DNA of 64,000 nt, taken from the NCBI GenBank assembly GCA_947491945.1, contig CANLLN010000002.1, positions 124,001 through 188,000 of the forward strand, read 5' to 3'. Position 1 is the stretch's first letter. Each line of letters begins with the position of its first letter. Both the position numbers and the translations under genes were made by a program. The stretch comes from an uncultured Carboxylicivirga sp. Lineage in GTDB: Bacteria; Bacteroidota; Bacteroidia; Bacteroidales; Marinilabiliaceae. Positions 42,649 to 51,646 of the stretch are shown here, in pieces. A model generated the notes under the pieces. That model was not told the DNA's origin. It worked only from the letters and a program-made list of their open reading frames with translations, and did not search any database.

Positions 42649-42692
42649 CAACATTTTTATTACTTTAGTGCCATAATCACACGTTTCCTCGA

Positions 42693-44474
42693 ATGAACAT
42701 CATCAATAAACTATCACTGAGCCATCTCCTCGAGTCCCTGCGCATTGTTTATCACAGTTCGAAAAAGTGGACACTCATCAATGCTGCCGTCACCGTGGTG
42801 CGGGGTATCGTGCCGCTGCTACTGCTCTATGTGGTAAAGCAACTGATCGATGTGGTCAGCCATCAGCTTACGGGAACTAATATTGATGCTCAGCAAATAT
42901 ATACCGCCATTGGATTAACAGCCGCCTTCTTTTTGCTCAATGCTATCAGCGGATCGGTGGCTGCCCTGGTGCGTGAACGACAGAGTCATTTTGTCAACGA
43001 CTATGTGCAAAACATCATCCACAAAAAAACCATACACCTGGCCTACCAATACTTTGAAGATGCTAATTTTCAGGATACCTTTTACCGGGCCTTGAACGAT
43101 GCAAGCTACCGGCCGGCGCGCGTATTTTACAACTTGCTACAAACCCTACAAAGCAGTCTCACCCTCATTTTGGTGGTACTGGTACTTACCAACATACACT
43201 GGGGCATGGTACCCTTGTTGGTCATTTCCGGTGCTCCTATTTTTTACTACCGCATTAGCTACACGCGCAAGCTCTACCGCTACCGACGAGAACATACGGA
43301 GGATGAGCGGCGCGTGCACTACTTCAACCGCCTGTTAACGGCTAAAGATTTTGCCAAGGAACTTCGTGTTTTTAATCTCGGTGAAACCTTTAAAAATGAG
43401 TATGAAACCTTTAAAAACGAGCTGCGTGAGAAGCAATGGTCGCTCTCCAAAACCAAAACACTGAGTGAGATATTCGTACAGCTCTTTGCCACCCTCATTC
43501 TGCTCTTCATCATTGGTTTTGTGGTGATGCAGGCCGTTAAGGGGGAAATCAGCAGCGGCTCCATGGCCATGTATTTCCTGGCACTGCAAAGGGCCTATGC
43601 CGTGCTGCAGGGACTCCTGAGTGGACTGAGTTCTCTTTATGAAGATAACCTCTTCCTCAAGAATTTCTTCGCCTTCAGAACCATGGCCCGCAGTGAAGAA
43701 AAACTTCAGGCACCCTTCCCCACACCATTGTGCGATGGCATTAGTTTCGACAAGGTGAGCTTTAAGTATCCCAACACCGAAAAGTGGGTGTTAAAAGATA
43801 TCAGTCTGCACATACCAAAGGGAAAAACAATTGCTCTGGTGGGGCGTAACGGATGCGGGAAAACCACCCTGGTGAAATTGCTGTGCGGACTATATCAACC
43901 CAACGAAGGTCAAATAAAAGCAGATCAACAAGATTGGTCAAGCATTTCGCGGGAGGCACTGGCCAGGCATATTTCCGTGATTTTTCAGGATTTTATGCTG
44001 TACAATGTCAGCGCGCAGGACAATGTACGCTACGGCAATACACGCCGCAATAAAGAAGAGCGCTTTATCACCGAGGCAGCCGATAAAGCCGGTATCCACC
44101 ACCTGTTTTCTGATCTGCCCCAAGGCTACAACACCCCTTTGGGCACGCTTTTTAAGGGCAGTCAGATGCTTAGCCGGGGCGAATGGCAGCGCACAGCCCT
44201 TGCTCGTTCCTTTTACAATACCGATGCCCAGCTGATCATTCTGGATGAACCCACCAGCTCACTGGACGCCTTCACCGAGGCACGGCTGATTGAGCACTTT
44301 AAAGACATTACAAAAGACAAAACCGCCATTATAGTGAGCCATCGTCTATCCACCATCAAGCTAGCTGATATTGTAGTGGTAATGCAGGATGCAGGTATTG
44401 CAGAAATAGGCACACCCGATGCACTCATGGCTCAAAAAGGCATGTACTATAATATGATTGAGTCACTGAAGTAA
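42693..44474 (+). CDS. ABC exporter (membrane domain fused to ATPase)
   Basis: The 593-residue half-transporter has six membrane helices (about 25-310) and an ATPase domain from about 340: Walker A GRNGCGKTT (about 383), a variant signature LSRGEWQR (about 492) instead of LSGGQ, and Walker B IILDEPTSSLDA (about 515), then the SHRLST switch. It should act as a homodimer pumping a lipid or peptide out of the cytoplasm. It lacks an N-terminal C39 peptidase domain, so leader removal would need another enzyme, such as the S26-like protein upstream. An 80-bp gap with a palindrome separates it from that gene. Confidence 0.9.
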   Translation: MNIINKLSLSHLLESLRIVYHSSKKWTLINAAVTVVRGIVPLLLLYVVKQLIDVVSHQLTGTNIDAQQIYTAIGLTAAFFLLNAISGSVAALVRERQSHFVNDYVQNIIHKKTIHLAYQYFEDANFQDTFYRALNDASYRPARVFYNLLQTLQSSLTLILVVLVLTNIHWGMVPLLVISGAPIFYYRISYTRKLYRYRREHTEDERRVHYFNRLLTAKDFAKELRVFNLGETFKNEYETFKNELREKQWSLSKTKTLSEIFVQLFATLILLFIIGFVVMQAVKGEISSGSMAMYFLALQRAYAVLQGLLSGLSSLYEDNLFLKNFFAFRTMARSEEKLQAPFPTPLCDGISFDKVSFKYPNTEKWVLKDISLHIPKGKTIALVGRNGCGKTTLVKLLCGLYQPNEGQIKADQQDWSSISREALARHISVIFQDFMLYNVSAQDNVRYGNTRRNKEERFITEAADKAGIHHLFSDLPQGYNTPLGTLFKGSQMLSRGEWQRTALARSFYNTDAQLIILDEPTSSLDAFTEARLIEHFKDITKDKTAIIVSHRLSTIKLADIVVVMQDAGIAEIGTPDALMAQKGMYYNMIESLK

Positions 44475-44499
44475 TAAGCTGACCTTAAAGATCAGACTA

Positions 44500-45843
44500 T
44501 TAGCGAAGTACAAAACTAACACCGCCATACACGCCCACCGAATAGGGCTGAAAACTATAATCACTATTCGCGCTCACCGAATTTAAAAAATACTTGATGC
44601 GCGGTTCAATATTGAAACGAATGCGCTTACTCAGCGGCACATCCATGCCAATGCCCAAAGAACTACTCATTACAAAAGGGCGAATGTCCCGCGTATGACC
44701 AACGGCCTCTTTATCTCCACCAGCCTCGGCATAAGCCGTGTTTCCCACCAAAATATTAGAGCTAACACCACCGGATAAAGAGAGATATGGAAAACTCTTC
44801 AGCAAGGTATAACGCGCCATTAATGGCACCTCCACATATTCCAGGGTCTGCTTAATATTACCCAGTGTTGACACAGTACCCTTCGTTGAACTGGTCACAA
44901 AACCCACATTATCTAAATTATTACCAACAGCACCCGGCATCTTACTGAGCGCTACCGAACCCATAGAATTAGTGATGTGTAAATTGGTAACCTGAGCACC
45001 CTCCGCCGTGTGAATGGGCGAGCTACTGTAGGCTTGATACATCTGCGTATTTTCCACCGACTGCCCAACACGTGCATATAACACACCGGTTTCAAAGCTC
45101 CAACGTGAAGCCGTTTTCAGACGCAGCTGCAAACCACCACCCAAAGATGTGATACCCTGCTCATTGGGTTGATTAGTGCCGGTGGAAAAAGTTTGAACCC
45201 CATCGCCCCCTGAATATTTAGAACTATAGGCAGGTGTTACTACTCCGCCAAGGATAAGGCTCGGCTTATTCCTCGTCGCGGAGACCTGTGTCGAAGCTGC
45301 ATAGAGCGGGTAATACACTTTTTCCTTCTCTGCATAACGCAACTGACTACTAACAGTATATTTATCGACCAGCACCACAGCACGCTCCCCTTCCAAGGCC
45401 TGACATACGCTTACTCTGTCATTACTTATTACATTAAGTACAGGCTCCGCTGCTTCTTCCTGCACCGGTAAAATAACTGCTCCTGAGTGCTCGCTAGCAT
45501 CCGCCAGGCTTGGATTCGCCACCTCCTGCATTACCGTGCTAACCACACCCTGATCATTCGCTAACAGCGGCGTACGCTCCTGATGCACAGAAGCCAAAGG
45601 CAGGGACATAACAGCATCGTTACGGAGCGCGCCCCGATCCTTGAGTAAGGCCAGCGACACGAGTACTACCGCGGCCAAACAGGCAGCTGCCAATGTACGC
45701 CACACAAGCAAGACTGAGCGCTGCTTGCGTTGCTCACCAAGACCTTTTTCAAGACCTTCCCACACATAAGCTGCCGGTGCCTCCTGATAATCAGACAGGC
45801 CTTCCTGAAACAGCGCATCGATATCTTTACCACCCTTTAACAT
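44500..45843 (-). CDS. Outer-membrane beta-barrel protein with N-terminal anti-sigma-like segment and membrane helix
   Basis: The 447-residue protein has an N-terminal soluble helix (ALFQEGLSDYQEAPAAYVWEG, split at this length), a strong membrane helix (about 45-67), a periplasmic linker, and a C-terminal beta-barrel-like half (about 190-447) with alternating strands such as GLQLRLKTASRWSFETGVLYARVG and the end GVYGGVSFVLR. This layout, next to an ECF sigma gene, suggests a sigma-regulating protein that joins the inner and outer membrane. Its start overlaps the sigma stop by 7 bp. The regulatory role is inferred from the neighbour. Confidence 0.8.
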   Translation of the reverse strand: MLKGGKDIDALFQEGLSDYQEAPAAYVWEGLEKGLGEQRKQRSVLLVWRTLAAACLAAVVLVSLALLKDRGALRNDAVMSLPLASVHQERTPLLANDQGVVSTVMQEVANPSLADASEHSGAVILPVQEEAAEPVLNVISNDRVSVCQALEGERAVVLVDKYTVSSQLRYAEKEKVYYPLYAASTQVSATRNKPSLILGGVVTPAYSSKYSGGDGVQTFSTGTNQPNEQGITSLGGGLQLRLKTASRWSFETGVLYARVGQSVENTQMYQAYSSSPIHTAEGAQVTNLHITNSMGSVALSKMPGAVGNNLDNVGFVTSSTKGTVSTLGNIKQTLEYVEVPLMARYTLLKSFPYLSLSGGVSSNILVGNTAYAEAGGDKEAVGHTRDIRPFVMSSSLGIGMDVPLSKRIRFNIEPRIKYFLNSVSANSDYSFQPYSVGVYGGVSFVLR

Positions 45844-46388
45844 ACGGCTTGTTTTTTCTCTAACATACGATTTTCAACATTGCGCTTAAGCCATTGACGT
45901 GCCCGCGCCAGATTGGACTTAGAGGTACCCACCGACACGCCGGTTACCTCGGAAATTTCGGCATGTGTTAAACCGTCCAGCACATAGAGATTAAATACCA
46001 ATTTATATTTGGGCGGCAAGTCTCCTATCATGCTCATTAGCTCCTCATGACTAAAAGCACAGTCGTAGGTATTTCTATCCTCGGGCTCAGCCAGCATGGG
46101 AAATTCATCCACCAGCACCTCGGGCTGCTTCTTGCGATACATCTCAATGACAGTATTGACCATGATGCGCCGCACCCAGCCCTCAAAAGATCCTTTAAAT
46201 TGATATTGATGAATATTATTAAACACCTTAATAAAACCCTCTTGCAAACAATCTTCAGCTTCCGTCCTGTCTTTGCAATATCGCAGACACACCACGTACA
46301 TCTTAGGTGCAAAAGTTTGATAGAGTTCCTTTTGCGCCTTAGCTTTTCGGTTCTGACATCCTTTTATTATAGCCTTTAGATCATTCAC
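45837..46388 (-). CDS. ECF-type RNA polymerase sigma factor
   Basis: The 183-residue protein has region 2 (AEDCLQEGFIKVFNNIHQYQF, here cut short, and the core-binding part with GWVRRIMVN) and region 4 (LPPKYKLVFNLYVLDGLTH with the helix-turn-helix AEISEVTGVSVGTSKSNLARAR). It directs transcription of a small regulon in response to an envelope signal, probably controlled by the protein encoded just downstream. The start is GTG 46388. The Bacteroidota -7 motif is not seen upstream, so the operon may be autoregulated. Confidence 0.92.
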   Translation of the reverse strand: MNDLKAIIKGCQNRKAKAQKELYQTFAPKMYVVCLRYCKDRTEAEDCLQEGFIKVFNNIHQYQFKGSFEGWVRRIMVNTVIEMYRKKQPEVLVDEFPMLAEPEDRNTYDCAFSHEELMSMIGDLPPKYKLVFNLYVLDGLTHAEISEVTGVSVGTSKSNLARARQWLKRNVENRMLEKKQAVC

Positions 46389-46537
46389 TGCAATCCTTTG
46401 TCATTTATTTGAGAAACGTTTTTGTATCCAATAATTGAACCAAAGATTGCCCTGTGTGCTTAAATAAATCCATCTCATACTTTCAGGTTTCGCAGGTTAG
46501 ATGGAAAAGTAAACGCAGGGTTGCGTACCACAGAGAA

Positions 46538-46999
46538 TTAGTACTTTTTTCGCACACGATCCATTTCACGCCCGGCATCTTTCATCTTGAGAGTCTCACG
46601 TTTGTCGTGTTGTTTCTTACCCTTCGCCAGGGCAATCTCAATTTTCACAAAACCACGCTCGTTAAAGAACAAACGAATCGGCACAATTGTAAGACCCGAC
46701 TCTTTGGTCTTACGCTCCAGCTTTTGCAGCTCTTTCTTATTCAGCAGAAGCTTACGTTCACGCTCTGGTTGATGGTTATTAAAAGTGCCATAAAAATACT
46801 CCGACACACGCATCCCCTTGAGCCATAGCTCTCCTTTCACAAAATAACAGTAGGAGTCTACTAAGCTCGCCTTGCCCAGGCGAATGGATTTTATCTCAGT
46901 GCCAGCCAGCTGAATACCAGCCTTAAAACGCTCGATTAACTCATAGTCAAAAGTAGCTCTCTTATTTCTTATATTGATGCGTGATGATGGTAAACTCAT
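46538..46999 (-). CDS. smpB: SsrA-binding protein
   Basis: The 153-residue protein matches SmpB over its whole length: [41 protein letters not shown], and a basic C-terminal tail ([28 protein letters not shown], split here) that enters the ribosomal A site. It brings tmRNA to stalled ribosomes. The tmRNA gene was not found in the window. Its ATG overlaps the stop of the upstream YIP1-type gene (ATGA). Confidence 0.97.
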   Translation of the reverse strand: MSLPSSRINIRNKRATFDYELIERFKAGIQLAGTEIKSIRLGKASLVDSYCYFVKGELWLKGMRVSEYFYGTFNNHQPERERKLLLNKKELQKLERKTKESGLTIVPIRLFFNERGFVKIEIALAKGKKQHDKRETLKMKDAGREMDRVRKKY

Positions 47000-47589
47000 A
47001 CAGTTAAGTTACTAACAAACATAAACAATCGACTTATCAGGGAAGGCATAAGCAACACCACAAGACCAATAACAATACTTAGCCAAATGCGGTTTTCACT
47101 CGCTATTTGTTTCAGCACATGCAAGGCCTGCCAGATAAGGTAAACAACATACAAATTAATAATACCGGCAATAACAATGGTCTCCGGCACTATGGCCACA
47201 AGGCTACCTGTAATGTATAGTACTCCGGATGAATAAGCCACCAATTGAAACACCTTAATCTTATCCAGGGCGTGCCCCATCATAGCCAATGCCTTAAGCA
47301 ATAAAAAATAGCTCACATATAGGCCAAAAAAACATGATGAAAAGGTAAACACCGCTTCCCGCAAAGCCAGTTGAAAATCCAGCTGCTGAAGTCCCATCAG
47401 GTAACCAATAAATACCGTAATAGTATAAATGCCAATTAGTGGAAGACTATAGTTTGTAAGAACATCATTCAGCGTTTTTCCTTCTGATAAGATAGCACTC
47501 CACTCCTTTTGAGGACTCACAGCCAAACCCTTAACTCTAACTATCAAATTTTTATACAAGCCACCTATGCTAATTGAATCTTTATCCAT
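46996..47589 (-). CDS. YIP1-family membrane protein
   Basis: The protein of about 197 residues has five hydrophobic segments after a soluble start, with the motif [10 protein letters not shown] typical of YIP1-domain proteins. The role of bacterial members is unknown. The frame opens at 47640, but a TACTTTTG box at 47619-47626 lies inside the extra 17 codons; Met 47589 ([10 protein letters not shown]) is therefore the preferred start. The stop overlaps the smpB start, so the two are co-transcribed. Confidence 0.75.
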   Translation of the reverse strand: MDKDSISIGGLYKNLIVRVKGLAVSPQKEWSAILSEGKTLNDVLTNYSLPLIGIYTITVFIGYLMGLQQLDFQLALREAVFTFSSCFFGLYVSYFLLLKALAMMGHALDKIKVFQLVAYSSGVLYITGSLVAIVPETIVIAGIINLYVVYLIWQALHVLKQIASENRIWLSIVIGLVVLLMPSLISRLFMFVSNLTV

Positions 47590-47618
47590 GCGAACGATTT
47601 TTGTTGCACCATATACTG

Positions 47619-47626
47619 CAAAAGTA
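47619..47626 (-). promoter_or_regulatory. -7 box TACTTTTG for the YIP1-smpB operon
   Basis: The minus strand reads TACTTTTG, an exact match, 29 bp before Met 47589. Confidence 0.55.
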
Positions 47627-47763
47627 GCAAATTTCTCCAATAGTTATAAGATACTGAGCTGAACCAACGCAAACCAAAGTCAATTAAAGACCTGTAGACA
47701 CATGCTAGGCTTATGGCATAAAATGAATTGCAGCTTACTAAAGTAATAATCGCTAATTTTTCT

Positions 47764-47771
47764 TACTTTTG
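47764..47771 (+). promoter_or_regulatory. -7 box TACTTTTG for the DUF5063 gene cluster
   Basis: TACTTTTG matches TAnnTTTG, 47 bp before ATG 47819, and probably drives the run DUF5063, exonuclease, methyltransferase and helicase. Confidence 0.6.
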
Positions 47772-47818
47772 CCCATTAATATTATAATAATACAGCCTCT
47801 TGTAAAAGGTGAACATTA

Positions 47819-48463
47819 ATGCGTATGGAAGAAACTTATGAGCACATCGTCTATTCAAAAAATGTTATTGAATTTGTTACGGTTGCTAAGGAATACTGCT
47901 CATTTCTAGAGTCTGCTGATAATTTTGACCGTAAAGAATTTGTTACTATTGCCACGCGCATAATTCCTCTGCTTTATATAAAAGCGGCCGTACTTCCCAA
48001 GCTAGAATTCGAATTAGAGGAAGAAATCGAAAAAACTGTTGATGCCTTAAGCTATGCTCAAATACAAGAGAGCATAAGTGCCAAACTTGGACGATTTAAC
48101 GATTACCTGGAAGTGTTCACCCCCGACATGGAGCGCAGCGATTCACCCATCATAGCGTTTATCGGCGAAGACATGGCCGATATCTATCAGGACATCAAAG
48201 ATTTTATTTCGGCCTACCGATTGGGCGTTACCGAGGTAATGAACGATGCAGTGGCAGCGGTGATCACTAATTTTGAATTATATTGGGGGCAGCGACTTGT
48301 AAACACCCTCCGTGCTTTGCATGCCATACTATACAGTGGCGACAGCCTGGACGAAGAAGAGGGCGAAGAAGCCTACCGCGACAACCAGCAGAAAGAAAAC
48401 TGGTACAATCGTATGCAGCAAGACTGGCAAGATGAGCAGGACGATGAAACCCCGGTATTTTAA
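47819..48463 (+). CDS. DUF5063-family protein
   Basis: The 214-residue acidic helical protein matches the DUF5063 pattern (FVTVAKEYCSFLES, AFIGEDMADIYQDIKDFISAYRLG and WGQRLVNTLRALH). The function of the family is unknown. There is no signal peptide or membrane segment. It is the first of four close genes with RNA- or DNA-related roles, 15 bp before the exonuclease gene, a neighbourhood seen in many Bacteroidota. The C-terminus is a Glu/Asp/Gln-rich tail. Confidence 0.85.
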   Translation: MRMEETYEHIVYSKNVIEFVTVAKEYCSFLESADNFDRKEFVTIATRIIPLLYIKAAVLPKLEFELEEEIEKTVDALSYAQIQESISAKLGRFNDYLEVFTPDMERSDSPIIAFIGEDMADIYQDIKDFISAYRLGVTEVMNDAVAAVITNFELYWGQRLVNTLRALHAILYSGDSLDEEEGEEAYRDNQQKENWYNRMQQDWQDEQDDETPVF

Positions 48464-48478
48464 AAGTGAAGGAGATAC

Positions 48479-49075
48479 ATGGAGAAAACCATAACGAAAG
48501 AAGCACTTAGCCAATTACCTTTAAAACATTTTGAGGGCGCTGTGGATGTGGTGGAAGACGCCGCTGCCATAGACGCCTGCGTGAAGGAACTGGAACAACA
48601 CACCTGCATCGGATTTGACACCGAAACCAAACCCTCCTTTCAAAAGGGCAAGATGAATCAGGTAGCCTTACTTCAGTTGGCCACACGCACCAAAGCCTAC
48701 TTATTCCGACTTAATAAAACCGGTTTCCACCCGGCACTTATCCGCCTCTTGGCCAACCCCGCAGTCAAGAAGATTGGAGTGGGCATACGCGACGATATTA
48801 AAGGACTGAATCGCTTGACTACTTTTAAGGCTGGCGGTTTCGTAGAGATGCAGGAACAAGTAAAAAAGGTAGGCATTGAAGATACAAGCCTTAAAAAACT
48901 GGCCGGTCTGGTACTTAATATCCGCGTGAGCAAACGACAGCGTCTGTCTAACTGGGAGGCGCATCACCTAACCGAAGGACAAGTAATCTATGCTGCCACC
49001 GATGCTTGGGTAGCGCTGGAACTGGCCCATCAACTATCAGAGAAGTTTCCCGCTTTTAAAGCACAAACAATATAA
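48479..49075 (+). CDS. 3'-5' exonuclease, DnaQ-like (WRN type)
   Basis: The 198-residue protein has the DEDDy exonuclease motifs: CIGFDTETKPSF (Asp-Glu pair), VGIRDDIKGLN in the middle, and VIYAATDAWVALEL with the final Tyr and Asp. It should remove nucleotides from 3' ends of DNA or RNA using two metal ions. No helicase or other domain is fused; length is usual for stand-alone members. It is 1 bp before the methyltransferase gene, indicating coupled translation. Confidence 0.9.
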   Translation: MEKTITKEALSQLPLKHFEGAVDVVEDAAAIDACVKELEQHTCIGFDTETKPSFQKGKMNQVALLQLATRTKAYLFRLNKTGFHPALIRLLANPAVKKIGVGIRDDIKGLNRLTTFKAGGFVEMQEQVKKVGIEDTSLKKLAGLVLNIRVSKRQRLSNWEAHHLTEGQVIYAATDAWVALELAHQLSEKFPAFKAQTI

Positions 49076-49076
49076 C

Positions 49077-50279
49077 ATGACAGAAGTGATTGAAGAACGC
49101 CCGCAACTGGTGCTTAAGCAAGGAAAAGAACAAAGTCTCAACCGTTATCACCCCTGGGTGTTTTCTGGTGCCGTTAAAGGCGTAAAAGGACCCGAGCTAC
49201 AAGAAGGTGATATAGTGGAAGTGCGCGACAGTATGGATAATTTTCTAGCGCTGGGACATTATATCATCGGCTCCATCGCCGTGCGAATACTCAGCTTTGA
49301 GCAACTGCCTATCAACTATTCATTCTGGAAAAGCAGAATACAGAAAGCTTATGAACTGCGCAAAGCGGTAGGCCTTATCGATAATAAAAATACCAACGCC
49401 TTTCGCCTGGTACATGGCGAGGGAGATTATCTGCCAGGCTTAATCATTGATTACTACAATGGCACTGCCGTAGTGCAGATGCATACCGTAGGTATGTATC
49501 TCGAAAAAGATAACATTGCCAAAGCATTGCAGGAAGTACTGGGTGATCGTTTACAATCCATCTTCAACAAATCCGAAGGCACCATGCCCTACAAGGCAGA
49601 TATAGAAGCTGTCAATGGCTATATTTACGGCAAAAGCTCAGAAAAAATTGCTCTGGAGAACGGCCTTCAATTTAAAGTGGACTGGGAACGTGGACAAAAA
49701 ACAGGCTTCTTCGTTGATCAGCGCGAGAATCGCTCACTAATAGAACACTATAGCAAAGACCGTGAGGTACTCAACATGTTTTGCTACACGGGAGGCTTCT
49801 CCTTTTATGCAATGCGAGGAGGTGCCAAATCAGTACATTCTGTCGATAGCTCGGAGCGAGCCATACAGATCACCAAAGAAAATGTGGATCTCAATTTCCC
49901 CGATGACACACGCCATGAGGCCTTTGCCGTGGATGCTTTTAAGTACCTGAATAAGATCAAAAATAAGTACGACCTGATTATTCTCGACCCACCGGCATTC
50001 GCCAAGCACGTAAACGTGGTGAAAAACGCCTTGCAGGGCTATCGCCGCCTAAATGCCAAGGCACTGGAGCAGATACGTCCCGGCGGCATACTGTTCACCT
50101 TCTCATGCTCTCAGGTAATTAGTAAAGAGCAATTCAGGACCATGGTATTTTCCGCTGCTGCACGGGCCGATCGTAAGGTTAGAATACTGCAGCAACTCAC
50201 GCAACCGGCCGATCATCCGGTTGATATTTACCACCCGGAAGGAGAGTACCTCAAGGGCTTGGTTGTTTATGTTGAATAA
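49077..50279 (+). CDS. RlmI-like class I rRNA methyltransferase with PUA domain
   Basis: The 400-residue protein has an N-terminal PUA domain (about 8-85, NRYHPWVFSGAV and GDIVEVRDS), a central linker, and a SAM-methyltransferase domain (about 185-395) with VLNMFCYTGGFSFYA, HSVDSSERAI and the DPPAF catalytic loop. The layout is that of RlmI, which makes m5C in 23S rRNA. The substrate here is inferred from likeness only. It overlaps the helicase start by 11 bp. Confidence 0.9.
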   Translation: MTEVIEERPQLVLKQGKEQSLNRYHPWVFSGAVKGVKGPELQEGDIVEVRDSMDNFLALGHYIIGSIAVRILSFEQLPINYSFWKSRIQKAYELRKAVGLIDNKNTNAFRLVHGEGDYLPGLIIDYYNGTAVVQMHTVGMYLEKDNIAKALQEVLGDRLQSIFNKSEGTMPYKADIEAVNGYIYGKSSEKIALENGLQFKVDWERGQKTGFFVDQRENRSLIEHYSKDREVLNMFCYTGGFSFYAMRGGAKSVHSVDSSERAIQITKENVDLNFPDDTRHEAFAVDAFKYLNKIKNKYDLIILDPPAFAKHVNVVKNALQGYRRLNAKALEQIRPGGILFTFSCSQVISKEQFRTMVFSAAARADRKVRILQQLTQPADHPVDIYHPEGEYLKGLVVYVE

Positions 50280-51546
50280 GACTAAATGTAACGTTTTGGA
50301 ATTTAAAGAATTTGGATTTTCAGATGAATTGATGGATGGCCTTGATGCTATGCGTTTTGAGAAAGCCACACCTGTTCAGGAAAAAACAATCCCCATCATA
50401 AAAGAAGGCAAAGACTTAATTGCCTGCGCACAAACCGGTACCGGTAAAACGGCGGCTTACCTTTTGCCCGTACTGGATAAACTGGTTAAGTATGGCCACA
50501 ACGACATCAACGCCTTAATCCTTGTTCCAACACGTGAGCTGGCCATTCAGATTGATCAGCAGATGGAAGGTTTTGGCTATTTTCTTGATGTGTCATCAAC
50601 CGCCATCTACGGTGGTAATGATTCCGGTGAATGGAACCGACAGAAAACCGCGCTAACTACCGGTGCCGATATCGTTATCGCCACGCCGGGACGCCTTATT
50701 CAGCACCTTACCATGGGCTATGTTGACATGGGCACCCTGCAGCACCTTATCCTCGATGAGGCCGACCGCATGCTTGATATGGGATTCTTCGACGACATCA
50801 TGCAAGTGGTGAAACATCTGCCGGCAAAACGTCAGACACTCATGTTCTCGGCTACCATGCCCCCAAAGATCAGGGAGCTGGCCAAGAACATACTGAACGA
50901 ACCCGACGAAGTGAATATCTCTATCAGTAAACCGGCCGAAGGCATTCTGCAAGCCGCCTATATGGTGTATGATACACAGAAAATACCCTTGCTGAACACT
51001 TTACTGAAGGACAAGGATCTACCGAGCATTATTATTTTTTCATCCACCAAACAGAAGGTGAAGGAAATAGCCCGTTCACTGAGTAAAAATGGATTTAACA
51101 GTGCTGCCATTAGCTCTGACCTGGAACAGGCTGAACGCGAAAATGTGCTGCGCGACTTTAAGAACCGGAATATACAAATACTGGTGGCCACCGATATTAT
51201 TGCACGAGGCATCGACATTGAAAAGATTGACTTGGTAATTAACTTTGATGTACCCCGCGATGCCGAGGATTATGTGCACCGGGTGGGTCGTACTGCACGT
51301 GCGCAAACACAGGGCGTAGCCATCACCCTCATCAACGACAAGGAGGTACTGGAGTTCCATAAGATTGAACGCCTGATTGAAAAGGATGTTTATAAAATAC
51401 CTTTAAACCCCGAGCTGGGGGAAGCGCCTGAATACAACCCTGAGGCACTCCTCAAGAGACGCCGAGGAAAAGGTGGCGGAGGAAAAGGCAGAGGTGGCAA
51501 TAACAAGCGCAAGCCACAAAAGAAAAGAGCACCACGTAAAAACTAA
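50269..51546 (+). CDS. DEAD-box RNA helicase
   Basis: The protein of about 425 residues has the full set of DEAD-box motifs: Q motif (FEKATPVQEKTI), AQTGTGKT, PTRELA, ATPGRL, DEAD (LDEADRMLD), SAT, FSST, ATDIIARGIDI and HRVGRTAR. A basic Gly/Lys/Arg tail (GKGGGGKGRGGNNKRKP) ends the protein and probably helps RNA binding. It likely serves ribosome assembly or RNA turnover. ATG 50269 overlaps the preceding stop; TTG 50296 (giving the common EFKEFGFS start) is an alternative. The frame is open further upstream, inside the methyltransferase gene. Confidence 0.95.
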   Translation: MLNKTKCNVLEFKEFGFSDELMDGLDAMRFEKATPVQEKTIPIIKEGKDLIACAQTGTGKTAAYLLPVLDKLVKYGHNDINALILVPTRELAIQIDQQMEGFGYFLDVSSTAIYGGNDSGEWNRQKTALTTGADIVIATPGRLIQHLTMGYVDMGTLQHLILDEADRMLDMGFFDDIMQVVKHLPAKRQTLMFSATMPPKIRELAKNILNEPDEVNISISKPAEGILQAAYMVYDTQKIPLLNTLLKDKDLPSIIIFSSTKQKVKEIARSLSKNGFNSAAISSDLEQAERENVLRDFKNRNIQILVATDIIARGIDIEKIDLVINFDVPRDAEDYVHRVGRTARAQTQGVAITLINDKEVLEFHKIERLIEKDVYKIPLNPELGEAPEYNPEALLKRRRGKGGGGKGRGGNNKRKPQKKRAPRKN

Positions 51547-51646
51547 TATCTACCTACACCTTACCCAGAAAAAAATTCCTTACCGGCTTACTTATAAATG
51601 GAGCCGGTAGGCGATGCTTTGCTTATACCCCATAACGAACCACTCA

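Noticed and set aside
40741-44474. Calling the peptide cassette a lasso-peptide cluster
   Set aside because: The leader motif and kinase fit, but neither the asparagine-synthetase-like cyclase nor the transglutaminase-like protease is present, and no Gly1 to Asp/Glu7-9 core is convincing in the peptide.
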